Shown: piece after piece, positions 16,651 through 24,500 of the stretch
How positions within the stretch are numbered: position 1 is the stretch's first letter
Layout of the letters: the number at the start of each line of letters is the position of its first letter
Source: JAFGLZ01 sp964622545
GTDB taxonomy: Bacteria; Planctomycetota; Phycisphaerae; UBA1845; JAFGLZ01
DNA length: 64,000 bases
Direction of reading: 5' to 3'
Assembly (NCBI GenBank): GCA_964622545.1
Contig: CAZUQM010000021.1
Location: forward strand, 47,328-111,327
Notes under the pieces: generated by a model
Databases searched by the model: none
The model's input: only the letters and a program-made list of their open reading frames with translations
What the model was told of the DNA's origin: nothing
Position numbers and translations under genes: made by a program

Positions 16651-16974
16651 GGTGTTTGCTCCTCATCGTACGGGCGTCGTTGTTTAACGGGGCGACCTCA
16701 CGTGCACGTGGGGCATTATAACCGCTGTGCCTACCGAAAACGCCCTCCGGCATGCGTCGGTCCTGGGAGAGTTGCCGGCCGCTCTCGGCGTGGGCGGCGT
16801 CGTTGGCTCAACGTCGCTGGCCGCCTGCTCAAGCAGGGTCGTTGGCGTTGGCCTCGGAATGGGTTGCTGCATGAATCTGCTGTTGGGCTTGACCCGTAGA
16901 GCAGGTGATCAGGAGACGGCAGGCGGGCACGCCTCGCCCGGGAGAGCATCCCGTCTCTCCTGCTCGCCTGCTCT
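16651..16974. other. Non-coding gap, 324 bases
   Basis: Upstream region of the minus-strand isomerase-like gene, up to the tRNA terminator hairpin. It must contain the isomerase promoter, but I cannot place a convincing -35/-10 pair. No gene is supported. Confidence 0.4.
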
Positions 16975-16997
16975 GTTTTCGAGCGAAGCTCGAAAAC
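16975..16997 (-). terminator. Hairpin at the 3' end of tRNA-Ser
   Basis: Perfect 10-bp stem (16975-16984 with 16988-16997) and a GAA loop. The stem is rich in A/T at its base and begins exactly at the tRNA discriminator base. It is the likely transcription stop or 3' processing signal of the tRNA on the minus strand. Confidence 0.65.
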
Positions 16998-17087
16998 GGA
17001 GAGGGGGGGATTCGAACCCCCGGAGCGCGGAATACCACGCTCAACGGTTTAGCAAACCGCCGCATTAAGCCACTCTGCCACCTCTCC
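16997..17087 (-). tRNA. tRNA-Ser (anticodon GCU)
   Basis: 91 bases on the minus strand. The 7-bp acceptor stem GGAGAGG/CCTCTCC pairs perfectly. The anticodon stem encloses the loop TTGCTAA, giving anticodon GCU, which reads AGC/AGU serine codons. A long type II variable arm follows, and the T-arm has the box-B sequence GGGGGTTCGAATCCCCC. The encoded CCA is absent; the discriminator is G, as usual for serine. A hairpin follows immediately. Confidence 0.96.
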
Positions 17088-17621
17088 GGCCGGGTGGGAC
17101 GATGCACACCCATACGTATCGGCCGGTCGGTCGCCGGGGTTCATCTTCGACCCGGGCGACCCGGCCAGGGCCCATCACACCGGTCGGCTCGAGGCCCCAT
17201 AAGGGCCCGCCCGACAGATGTATGAGCACCCTCCGGTCAACACCGGTGACGCTATCAGCTTTGCCTGAAGAGGTCAAGATGGAACCGACAGGCACGTGTC
17301 CGCCGGGCCCGTGGGCTTGTCCTTCGGCGGGGTCAGTGGGTCGCGGCCGGTGTGGTGGTCTGCTGACTGGCGCACTTGAGGTGCTGACCGTGGTGTTGTC
17401 GTTGCCACGCCGCACGCGGGCTGGCAACCCTGGTCCGTTACGCGATGATCGGCCCTGCCGCGCGGGCGGATCGCGCGGCTCCCGAAAGCGCCAGCGGAGG
17501 CTATGGAACGCGTCTTCGAGCCGACGCCTGCCGGGTCGAGGCAGAGTTCTGCTTGGCGTGCGTGGGCCCGAGGGATAGGCTGAGAGGCCACTCAGATCAT
17601 CCAATCGAAGGGAGCGACCCC
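17088..17621. other. Non-coding gap, 534 bases, between divergent tRNA and TrkA-C genes
   Basis: GC-rich, with several short self-complementary stretches (for example CCGGT-CAAC-ACCGG near 17236). An in-frame extension of the downstream gene reaches back to 17445 but lacks coding character, and the ATG at 17622 has the better ribosome binding site. No promoter could be placed with confidence. Confidence 0.4.
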
Positions 17622-18461
17622 ATGGCCGCGGTGATCACCCTTATCATGGTTCTGGCGGTCTCGCTGCTCGTGACGCGGGTGGCGACGATCGCGCTGTCGC
17701 TGACGGGTCTGTCGCGGCAGACCGCGCGGTTCCAGGCCCGATCGGCGCTGACGGGCGTGGGCTTCACGACGGCCGAGTCGGAGAAGATCGTCAACCATCC
17801 GGTGCGGCGGCGGATCCTGATGCTCCTGATGCTGCTGGGCAACGCTGGGATTGTGACGGTGATCGCATCGGCGATCCTGACGTTCGTCAACGCCTCCCAG
17901 GCGCAGAACTGGTTGCTGCGGGGGACGGTTCTGGTGGCGGCGGTGGCGGGGTTGCTGACGGTGGCCCAAAGCCAGTGGGTCGACCGGCACCTCTCGGGGT
18001 TCATTCGCCTGTTGCTGAGACGGTGGACGGACATCGAGCTTCGCGACTACGCGAGTCTGATGCATCTGGGCGGCGAGTACCAGATCACGGAGCTCCAGGT
18101 GCAGGAGGGCGACTGGCTCGCGGGACGGACCTTGGAGGAGCTCCGCTTGCCGGAAGAGGGTGTGATCGTCCTCGGCATCGAGGAACCCAGCGGCGAGTAC
18201 TCAGGCACGCCGATCCCGACCACGCCGATCGAGCCGGGGCAGACCTTGCTGCTGTACGGGCGGGCTCGCTCGCTCGAGAAGCTCGACACGCGTCGGGCGG
18301 GCGTGGGCGGCGAGCTGGCGCACGGCGAGGCGATCGCCGAGCAGCGGCAGGTCGAGCTGGCCGAGGCCCGTAAGCAAGAAGAGCGCCAGCAGGAGGAGCC
18401 GAAGCAGGAAGGGCCACCGGCTGAGGCCAGCGAGCCACAGGACCGACCCGCGTCCGAGTAG
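17622..18461 (+). CDS. Membrane protein with TrkA-C (RCK_C) domain
   Basis: 279 residues from the ATG at 17622, with GGGAG upstream. Hydrophobic helices lie at about 2-28, 67-92 and 98-118. Between the first two is a conserved-looking loop QTARFQARSALTGVGFTTAE, known from planctomycete and cyanobacterial 'TrkA C-terminal domain-containing' membrane proteins. Residues about 134-215 match a TrkA-C domain (YQITELQVQEGDWLAGRTLE, IEPGQTLLLYGRA), which in K+ transport systems binds ligands and gates transport. The C-terminal ~60 residues are a charged Gln/Glu-rich tail. It lacks a pore motif, so it is more likely a regulatory or small-ion transport component than a channel on its own. It converges on the lipoprotein gene at 18543. 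Confidence 0.8.
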   Translation: MAAVITLIMVLAVSLLVTRVATIALSLTGLSRQTARFQARSALTGVGFTTAESEKIVNHPVRRRILMLLMLLGNAGIVTVIASAILTFVNASQAQNWLLRGTVLVAAVAGLLTVAQSQWVDRHLSGFIRLLLRRWTDIELRDYASLMHLGGEYQITELQVQEGDWLAGRTLEELRLPEEGVIVLGIEEPSGEYSGTPIPTTPIEPGQTLLLYGRARSLEKLDTRRAGVGGELAHGEAIAEQRQVELAEARKQEERQQEEPKQEGPPAEASEPQDRPASE

Positions 18462-18542
18462 GAATCGGAACGGGCTGGTCGGTCCGTGGTTCTTGCCGCA
18501 ACGTCGAGGCTCTGGCACGCAGACCGCGACGATCGATCGCGT

Positions 18543-20006
18543 TTACCGCGGCGGCAACGGCAGCCTGACGTGGTGCGTCCACTCCTCCTTGCGGACGGAG
18601 TGATTCACCTCGGTGAACATGATGCCCCACGTCATGGAGGTCTCGACGAGCTCCACCTTCAGACAGACCCCCATCCGCCTTGAATACGACCGCGTGTTCC
18701 CCGCTATCCGCCAGATCCACTGGTTGACGGGCTGGAAGGTGTTCCTGGCCAGGTCGGGCACACTGCCCAGGCGGTTTCGCAGGACGGTGCCGCCGAAACC
18801 GTCCGTATCCTTCTCAACCCGCTTGAACTCGAACCGCCAGTGGGGGTTGTTGCCCTCGTCGCCGCTCTTGTTGAGCGTGTTGCAGTCCCTGACTTCGATG
18901 GTCTTGGAGCTGCCGATGGTCATGCCTGCGCTTGCGGTGGCGACCGGGCCGGCATCGTAGCCTACCTCGCCGCCGATCGAGAAGTCGACGCTGCTGGTCA
19001 CGCTCGTGGTGTTGTTCACGGTCTGGGGGCTGGACTGAATCAGGCCCACCTCGCTGCGGTTCTGATAGCCGTGCACCCAGGCGTTGATGTCGATAGCTCC
19101 CAGGTAGCGTCCCTGCCTCTTGCTCTCGTTGTGCGTGAAGGCGTTGCTGCCGTTGAAGACGCCGTACTGCTCAACGAAGTAGAAATCCTGGTCGTTCTTG
19201 CGCGAGTGGCAACCGTAGACGAAGTACGACAGCGTGTAGTTGTTGCCCTCCTGCTGGAAGCGTTTCTCGTCGATCCAGGCCGAGGCCAACTCGGTCAGGT
19301 TGTTCGAGTTCGCCGCCTCTTCGAGGGCTCGGCGCTTCGAGGCCTGAGCCGGCTCGGCGTCGGCCCGTGTGCCGTTGCCGGCGAGCCATTGCATGAAGGT
19401 GAGCATACGCGTGTCTTGGTTGTAGTTGCTGTCGTAGGTGTCTTCGATGCGCTCGGGCTCGGTTTCGGTGGTGGTGGTCGAGCCGTCGAGGTTCGTCTCG
19501 ATGCTCTCGACGGTGCGGGTGTACGTCGTGCTCGGGGGATGCCACGTGCTCGTCCACGTGTCGCCATTGGCCTCCTTGTCGATGGCGTAGACCTCGGCGT
19601 AGAGCACGCCGTCGGGCAGCTCGACGTCGGCATCGGCATCGCCGAGACTCGCCAGCAGGGCCTCGATCTGCGGCTCGGTGACGTGGACGACGGCGACAGG
19701 CTGGTGGGCCTCGAAGGCGGCCTTGATCGCGGTCTTCTGCGTCTCGTCGAGGTCACCCACGGCGCCGCCGGCGATGAGGATCGCCTCGTCCGATTCGCTG
19801 CCGGTGTGGGCGATGAGGTCGACCATGTCGTGGATCTCGTCGGCGATGACACCCTCGAGCTCACCGATGAGATAGGCGGCGGGCTTGTCGTTGGGATCGA
19901 CCGCGATGCCCGCCTGAGTGAGGTCTCCGGCCAGGGGCAGGAACCACGCACCGCAACCGGCCAGGGACGTCACGAGCAACAACAGCAGGCCAGCAGACTT
20001 CCTCAT
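18543..20006 (-). CDS. Lipoprotein with beta-rich, leukocidin/aerolysin-like C-terminal half
   Basis: 487 residues from the ATG at 20006, with an AGAGGAG ribosome binding site. The lipobox is LVTSLAGC, so the mature protein is anchored by its N-terminal Cys. Residues 25-200 form an alpha/beta domain of unknown family. Residues about 245-480 alternate polar and hydrophobic residues, with a run from INAWVHGYQNRSEVGLIQSS through TSVTSSVDFSIGGEVGYDAG to TASAGMTIGSSKTIEVRDC, then WRFEFKRVEKD and a Trp/Arg-rich end. This pattern resembles the stem and cap of beta-barrel pore-forming toxins of the leukocidin group. The similarity is by eye only and could be a generic beta-sandwich. No immunity or secretion gene is adjacent. 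Confidence 0.65.
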   Translation of the reverse strand: MRKSAGLLLLLVTSLAGCGAWFLPLAGDLTQAGIAVDPNDKPAAYLIGELEGVIADEIHDMVDLIAHTGSESDEAILIAGGAVGDLDETQKTAIKAAFEAHQPVAVVHVTEPQIEALLASLGDADADVELPDGVLYAEVYAIDKEANGDTWTSTWHPPSTTYTRTVESIETNLDGSTTTTETEPERIEDTYDSNYNQDTRMLTFMQWLAGNGTRADAEPAQASKRRALEEAANSNNLTELASAWIDEKRFQQEGNNYTLSYFVYGCHSRKNDQDFYFVEQYGVFNGSNAFTHNESKRQGRYLGAIDINAWVHGYQNRSEVGLIQSSPQTVNNTTSVTSSVDFSIGGEVGYDAGPVATASAGMTIGSSKTIEVRDCNTLNKSGDEGNNPHWRFEFKRVEKDTDGFGGTVLRNRLGSVPDLARNTFQPVNQWIWRIAGNTRSYSRRMGVCLKVELVETSMTWGIMFTEVNHSVRKEEWTHHVRLPLPPR

Positions 20007-20255
20007 CTTTCAGACTCCTCTGTCAACGAGCTTGGACCGCTGCGGGTCCGGAACCGGACTGGAACAGCGCTGACGCAGGGGCCCTCAGTCGTCGGCGCAC
20101 AGCGTGGCTTGAATTTCTACCTGGCTTAAGCCTTCGTGCGACAAAAGGTTGTCGCGTCTGTTACCGGGTGTTTATCGGCTGGCAGGACCCGGGCATTGAA
20201 TGCTTCTGGCGATAGCGCGTTCAGGTCTTCGGGAGAACGATGGTCGGGTCGTTCC

Positions 20256-20284
20256 TTGACGGGTGGGCGGCGGCGCGGTACAGT
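20256..20284 (+). promoter_or_regulatory. Sigma-70-type promoter of the cobalamin-riboswitch leader
   Basis: TTGACG at 20256-20261, a 17-base spacer, and TACAGT at 20279-20284. The predicted start of transcription is near 20291, which leaves the whole riboswitch and its terminator in the leader. No other gene lies between it and the PEP-CTERM gene at 20857. Confidence 0.6.
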
Positions 20285-20324
20285 GCCTCACGTCGTACAC
20301 AAGTGAATAATCGCCGATGCTGGT

Positions 20325-20505
20325 GGTTGCCGCCGGTCGGGTTGTGTGCCCGGCCACAGGTGACCTGCAAGAGGGAAGACGGTGAGAATCCGTCGCGGCC
20401 CCGCCGCTGTGATCGGGGACGAACGCCGGACAGTGCCACTGCCTGTTCATGGGTGGGAAGGCCCGGCTAGTAGGACGATCCGAGAGCCAGAAGACCTGCC
20501 AGGAT
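20325..20505 (+). promoter_or_regulatory. Cobalamin (B12) riboswitch
   Basis: Conserved cobalamin aptamer elements occur in order: GAGGGAA-ACGGTGAGAATCCGT, GCGGCCCCGCCGCTGTGATCGGGGACGAA, CAGTGCCACTGCC, GGGAAGGCCCGG, and the B12 box AGCCAGAAGACCTGCC at 20485-20500. The aptamer binds adenosyl- or related cobalamins. An intrinsic terminator lies about 100 bases downstream, so control is probably transcriptional: B12 present, terminator formed. The regulated genes start at 20857. Left boundary is approximate. Confidence 0.95.
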
Positions 20506-20597
20506 TGGGTTAGCGGTTTCGACTTCGCGGAGTGGGTCGACGTCGCTCAGCGGGCAGGTCCCCCAGCCGGGATCGGCCGGTTGTGATCGATGGCATG

Positions 20598-20631
20598 ACC
20601 CACGTTCCTGAGACGGAGCGTGGGTTTTTTT
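20598..20631 (+). terminator. Intrinsic terminator of the riboswitch expression platform
   Basis: Stem 20599-20608 / 20615-20624 (10 bp with one G-T pair), a 6-base loop, then seven Ts at 20625-20631. It sits between the B12 box and the first PEP-CTERM gene, as expected for a transcription-attenuating riboswitch. Confidence 0.9.
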
Positions 20632-20856
20632 GTGCATTGCCATGCCTGCGCTGAGGACGTCGCCTGGAGGTTGCCGGAAGCGAGCCGACGAGTCGGGCTC
20701 TGGGGCTCAGACCCGTCACATGGGTCTGGGACAAGGCGGAGGTCCTCGAATCACGAGTCAAGCAAACTATCGATTGGAGGCAATGGTCCGCCGCCGGCCG
20801 GACGGTCCGGTCCGTGTGCGCGGCCATCAGTGCGTGTTTGGGTGAAGGGAGAGATC

Positions 20857-21384
20857 ATGTCACAGCGAGGGAGTTGGAGGCTGCTGGGGATGATGGCGGT
20901 GCTGTCGATGGCCGCCGGAGCACAGGCGGGCATCTTGGACGGGTACACGGTTTCCGAGACGGCAGGAACGGGTGCGAACACGGCGTACGTCGGCGTGAGC
21001 TTCAGCGACGGCGCGGACTACCTGTTCGCGGTCAACTTCGACGGCTCGACCACGAGCGACGTCATCCACCACCTGCTCGACGACGAAACGGGCCTGGACG
21101 TGGACTTCCAGGACTTCGGCTTCGGTGAGTTCGTCAACGGGCTCAGCTACGACGGTCACAGCGACATCGGCTACGGCGGCGGCGAGAACTGGTGGCACTA
21201 CTGGATCAGTGACGACGCCGAGACCTGGACGTCCCCCTGGTTCGGCATCTCGGATCGCGTGGTGGTCGACGGCAGCATCGACGGTTGGCGGTACGGCTAC
21301 GGCTACACGCCGATTCCCGAGCCGATGACGGTTGCCCTGCTCGGCTTGGGCGGCCTGCTCATCGCACGTCGCCGTCGAGCCTAG
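20857..21384 (+). CDS. PEP-CTERM surface protein, first gene under the B12 riboswitch
   Basis: 175 residues from the ATG at 20857, with AAGGGAGAG upstream. The signal peptide (about residues 1-24) ends AGAQA-G. The mature part is short and aromatic-rich: a central DYLFAVNFDGSTTSDVIHHL, then GGGENWWHYWISDDAETWT and a glycine/tryptophan-rich GSIDGWRYGYG. This WWxYW...DGxxxGWxYG layout recalls DUF4430/transcobalamin-like domains, which bind cobalamin, but this is a by-eye resemblance. The tail IPEPMTVALLGLGGLLIARR is a standard PEP-CTERM signal for exosortase processing. It lies directly downstream of the riboswitch terminator and so should be made when B12 is scarce. Confidence 0.85.
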   Translation: MSQRGSWRLLGMMAVLSMAAGAQAGILDGYTVSETAGTGANTAYVGVSFSDGADYLFAVNFDGSTTSDVIHHLLDDETGLDVDFQDFGFGEFVNGLSYDGHSDIGYGGGENWWHYWISDDAETWTSPWFGISDRVVVDGSIDGWRYGYGYTPIPEPMTVALLGLGGLLIARRRRA

Positions 21385-21486
21385 AAGGACTGAGCCGCTA
21401 TGGAAGTAAAGGGGCCCGACGGGTGCGGACACACCGCGCCGGGCCGGTTCAACCTTGACAGTTGTAGTTTAGTAAGGAGTAGTGAG

Positions 21487-22326
21487 GTGAGGCAAGCGTT
21501 TGTTGTACGTCAACCAGGGTGGGGTGCAGCCATCATGACACTGGTCATGGGGGCGGCAGCCCAGGCAGGGGTCTACTCGGCCCCGTCGAATGATCCGACG
21601 AATCCGCACGATGCGCCGATCTCCAAGAGCGACGCATCGATCGTCGAGTGGGCCGACGAGGTGATCGAGTACTCGCCCGCACCGGGCGTGTCGCCCACGT
21701 TCCAGAACCCGGAGACGGGCTACGGCTCGCTCGGGGATCTCACCCAGACGCAAATCGATGATGGCGTGCTGCCGGGCAGCATTACGGTCGGCTTCCCGAC
21801 GGGCATCGCCGACGGCGCCGGAGCCGACTTCGCCGTGTACGAAAACGGCTTTGCCTACGGCAGCCCGAACGGGTTGTTCATGGAGTTGGCCTTCGTCGAG
21901 GTCTCTAGCAACGGGGCCGACTTCGCCCGGTTCGATGGTATCTCGACGAACACGGCGCCCGTGGCCGGCAGTGGCGGTTTCTCGGGTTGGGACACGTCCA
22001 ACGTCTATAACCTGGCCGGCAAGCATCAGAGCGGTTGGGGCACGCCCTTCGATCTGGATCAGCTCACCGGTCACAGCCTGGTGCAGCAAGGCCTGGTGGA
22101 TCTGTCGGACATCCAATACGTCCGTCTGGTCGACATTCCGGGCACGGGCTTCTACACCGACTCGCTGGGCAATCCGATTCTGGACGCCCACCCGACGACC
22201 GGTTCGGGCGGATATGACTTCCGCCTTAGCGAAGGGGTCGCCGTGATCAATGCGGTGCCCGAACCGGCAACGCTGCTGCTGTTGGGCATGCCGGCGGTCA
22301 GGGCGCTGTTGAGGCGTAGGGGATAG
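21487..22326 (+). CDS. PEP-CTERM surface protein, second gene of the B12 cluster
   Basis: 279 residues. The start is GTG at 21487 because AAGGAG lies 7 bases upstream; an earlier in-frame ATG at 21400 would add a non-signal stretch. The signal peptide is cleaved near AAQAG-VYS. The body contains VIEYSPAPGVSP, SITVGFPTGIADGAGADFAVYENGF and LAFVEVSSNGADFARFDG. The G-x-DFAVYENGF and AFVEVSSNG motifs belong to a cell-surface family that I associate with cobalamin-regulated loci in other bacteria. The tail is VPEPATLLLLGMPAVRALLR, a PEP-CTERM signal. About 100 bases, including a GC hairpin, separate it from the first gene. Confidence 0.85.
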   Translation: MRQAFVVRQPGWGAAIMTLVMGAAAQAGVYSAPSNDPTNPHDAPISKSDASIVEWADEVIEYSPAPGVSPTFQNPETGYGSLGDLTQTQIDDGVLPGSITVGFPTGIADGAGADFAVYENGFAYGSPNGLFMELAFVEVSSNGADFARFDGISTNTAPVAGSGGFSGWDTSNVYNLAGKHQSGWGTPFDLDQLTGHSLVQQGLVDLSDIQYVRLVDIPGTGFYTDSLGNPILDAHPTTGSGGYDFRLSEGVAVINAVPEPATLLLLGMPAVRALLRRRG

Positions 22327-22384
22327 GACAGTCATGAACATCACGGCGAGAAGCATTCTCGCCTTTGGGAAGGGACATGAAACG

Positions 22385-23014
22385 ATGAAAGCATCGATCA
22401 CGATTCTTGCAGTTCTTGCATTCTGTGGCGCTGCCACCGCCGCTCCGTACGCGTTTCAAGGCGTCACCGTGGATGTGGAAGCTTGGGCCGGTTCGGGTTC
22501 GAATGAGTCGATCCTGGTCGTTGACTGGAACAAGCTGGACAACGGGGCCGATACGGTCAGCGAATCGCACGCGTTCGGGTTCCGCTGGGACGGCACGGCC
22601 TATGTATCGGACATGCTCGACGCGTTCAACGACGCAGGCATTCTGGTCGTTACCACAGGGTATGGCGGAGCCTTCCTGAACAACATCGGCTTCATCGATG
22701 AGGCTGAACCTTACGGCGCACACATGCACATCGAAGAAGGGAGCTGGAATCTGGCCAGCACCACCGACCCGAACGCCCGCTGGGGCACGTGGGGTGACTC
22801 GGAGTGGGACTGGAATGGAGCGGGCATGACTCAAGAACTGCTCGTTGACGGCCAGTTCGAGGGCATCAACGCGATCATGTGGTTCGGCACGCCGCCAGCC
22901 TACGCGGACGATCAGCTGAACATCCCCATCATCATCCCCGAGCCGGTGACGCTGGCGTTGTTGGGGATCGGTGCGATGGGCCTGACGCGCTGTCGCAAAA
23001 GGTCACTCGTTTAG
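22385..23014 (+). CDS. PEP-CTERM surface protein, third gene of the B12 cluster
   Basis: 209 residues from the ATG at 22385, chosen over an in-frame ATG at 22334 because it has AAGGGA at good spacing and gives a clean signal peptide MKASITILAVLAFCGAATA. The mature protein has SNESILVVDWN and ESHAFGFRWDGTAYVSDML, a WDG-centred family also common in secreted proteins of Bacteroidetes and planctomycetes. The tail is IPEPVTLALLGIGAMGLTRC plus basic residues, a PEP-CTERM signal. The start lies 58 bases after the previous stop, so it is probably in the same transcript. Ligand or partner is unknown; the shared control with the two upstream genes suggests a joint role at the cell surface. Confidence 0.85.
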   Translation: MKASITILAVLAFCGAATAAPYAFQGVTVDVEAWAGSGSNESILVVDWNKLDNGADTVSESHAFGFRWDGTAYVSDMLDAFNDAGILVVTTGYGGAFLNNIGFIDEAEPYGAHMHIEEGSWNLASTTDPNARWGTWGDSEWDWNGAGMTQELLVDGQFEGINAIMWFGTPPAYADDQLNIPIIIPEPVTLALLGIGAMGLTRCRKRSLV

Positions 23015-23036
23015 GGGGGGGGAGCGAAGCTGTCAC

Positions 23037-23067
23037 GGGGCGGACGGGTTGCGGATCCGTCCGCCCC
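23037..23067 (+). other. Strong GC hairpin between third and fourth cluster genes
   Basis: Perfect 11-bp stem (23037-23047 with 23057-23067) and a 9-base loop. No T-run follows, so it is not a standard intrinsic terminator. It could protect or separate mRNA segments, which would allow different levels of the genes before and after it. Confidence 0.5.
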
Positions 23068-23180
23068 CTACCCGGAATCTGCCGTCCGGTCCGCAGACGG
23101 ACTTGCGGATCTTGACGGTGCATGGCGGATAAGAGGCGACCGTGTTCTCAGGGAATTGAGGAAGGCAAGGAGTGGATGCG

Positions 23181-24389
23181 ATGATCGATCGAGTTGCACT
23201 GGCCCTCGTTTGCGTGGCGACTGTTTCGGCTGGCGTGCACGCAGACCCCAATGATCCCAACGCCTACGCTGCGCAGGTCGTCTCCTACACACCGGGCACC
23301 GGCATCGGAGCGGACTGGATCAGCGGCAAGCCCTTCAACGATCCGAACAGCGCCCTCGGTCGACCGACCGTCGACACCACGGGTGATGCCTGGTACATCC
23401 CCTTGGGGGATCCCGTGCCGGTCGTGCACGTCTATCCGACGATCCGCGCCCACGAGGTGGTCACCGTGGGCAACGACGGTGGTGAGCTGATCGTCAAGTT
23501 CAACCAACCGGTTCAAAACGACCCGCGCAACCCCTACGGCGTGGACTTCGTCGTCTTCGGCAACGCGTTTCAGATCATCGACGGCATCAACGGATGGACC
23601 AATGGCGACCCGAACGATGTGACGTGCCTCGGGGGCCTGTTTTCCGAGCCGGGTGTCGTCAGCGTCGCGCAGGACCCGAACGGACCCTGGTACACGTTCA
23701 CGGACGGCCCCTTCGCCGACGACTTCGGACCCACGCAGGGCCGCGTGCCCGTGGACGACCCGAACGACGCTGACCCCAACCTCGGCGTGTGGAACCTGTT
23801 CTGGGGCGGCCCGACCGACCCGACCCGACCGATCGACCCGAACGATCCCAATGTCTCGCCGTCTGGCTTCGTCGGCAAGACGGTCCGCCAGATGTGCGAC
23901 GCTTACAACGGTTCGGCCGGTGGGACCGGTTTCGACATTGCGGCGTTCGGCCTTGACTGGATCCGGTACGTGCGGGTGCAGGATCATCCGGGCAGTTCGG
24001 CTACGACCGAGATCGACGCGGTGGCCGATGTCGCTCCCGGCGTGGTGCTCGATCTGACCACGCTGAACGAGACCTACGGCGAGGTGACGCTGTCGCCGCT
24101 TCCGGTGGCGGATCCGCCGACGACGTTCTTCCCGAACGAGGCGGTGACGCTGACGGCGAAGCCCATCGAGGGCAAGGCGTTCAACCGCTGGCTGATCTTC
24201 GACCCGAACTACCCGGGCGATGTGAACTATGCGATTGAAGACGCCAACACCGTCACGACGATCATCATGATGGGTGATCGTCAGGTGGAGGCCCAGTTCA
24301 AGTGCGGCAGCGGCACCGGGGGGATGCTGCCGCTGGGCATCGTGGGTCTGGGCCTATACGGCCTGGCCGCCGCGCGACGACGGAGGTAG
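23181..24389 (+). CDS. Secreted protein with InlB-like domain and Cys-type C-terminal anchor, fourth gene of the B12 cluster
   Basis: 402 residues from the ATG at 23181, with AAGGAG 8 bases upstream. The signal peptide is cleaved near GVHA-DPND. The main domain resembles the 21487-22326 protein in layout (VVSYTPGTGIG at the start, GVDFVVFGNAFQ in the middle, a predicted Ca-binding-like run of DPND repeats). Residues about 295-380 form an InlB-like domain with TLTAKPIEG and DPNYPGDVNYAI, closely similar to that of the 12439-15216 lipoprotein. Instead of PEP it ends QFKCGSGTGGMLPLGIVGLG and then AAARRRR, a Cys-type C-terminal signal. It is thus in the same cluster as PEP-CTERM proteins but appears to use another anchor. 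Confidence 0.85.
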   Translation: MIDRVALALVCVATVSAGVHADPNDPNAYAAQVVSYTPGTGIGADWISGKPFNDPNSALGRPTVDTTGDAWYIPLGDPVPVVHVYPTIRAHEVVTVGNDGGELIVKFNQPVQNDPRNPYGVDFVVFGNAFQIIDGINGWTNGDPNDVTCLGGLFSEPGVVSVAQDPNGPWYTFTDGPFADDFGPTQGRVPVDDPNDADPNLGVWNLFWGGPTDPTRPIDPNDPNVSPSGFVGKTVRQMCDAYNGSAGGTGFDIAAFGLDWIRYVRVQDHPGSSATTEIDAVADVAPGVVLDLTTLNETYGEVTLSPLPVADPPTTFFPNEAVTLTAKPIEGKAFNRWLIFDPNYPGDVNYAIEDANTVTTIIMMGDRQVEAQFKCGSGTGGMLPLGIVGLGLYGLAAARRRR

Positions 24390-24500
24390 CGGCGCGTGGG
24401 ATCTCGGGGGCCGGCGACCAGATGGCGGCAGCCTCTGGCACGACGTCCTGGGCGCAGACGACGGGCGAAGACGGGAACAGGCGAGGACGGTGTCCCCGAC

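Noticed and set aside
15567..16757. Short similar strings GTGCC(G/T)ACCGAA(G/A)ACGCC at about 15575 and 16730
   Set aside because: About 20 bases with mismatches in GC-rich DNA; too short to call a repeat.
23037..23067. Intrinsic terminator between third and fourth B12-cluster genes
   Set aside because: Strong stem but no T-run; listed only as a hairpin.
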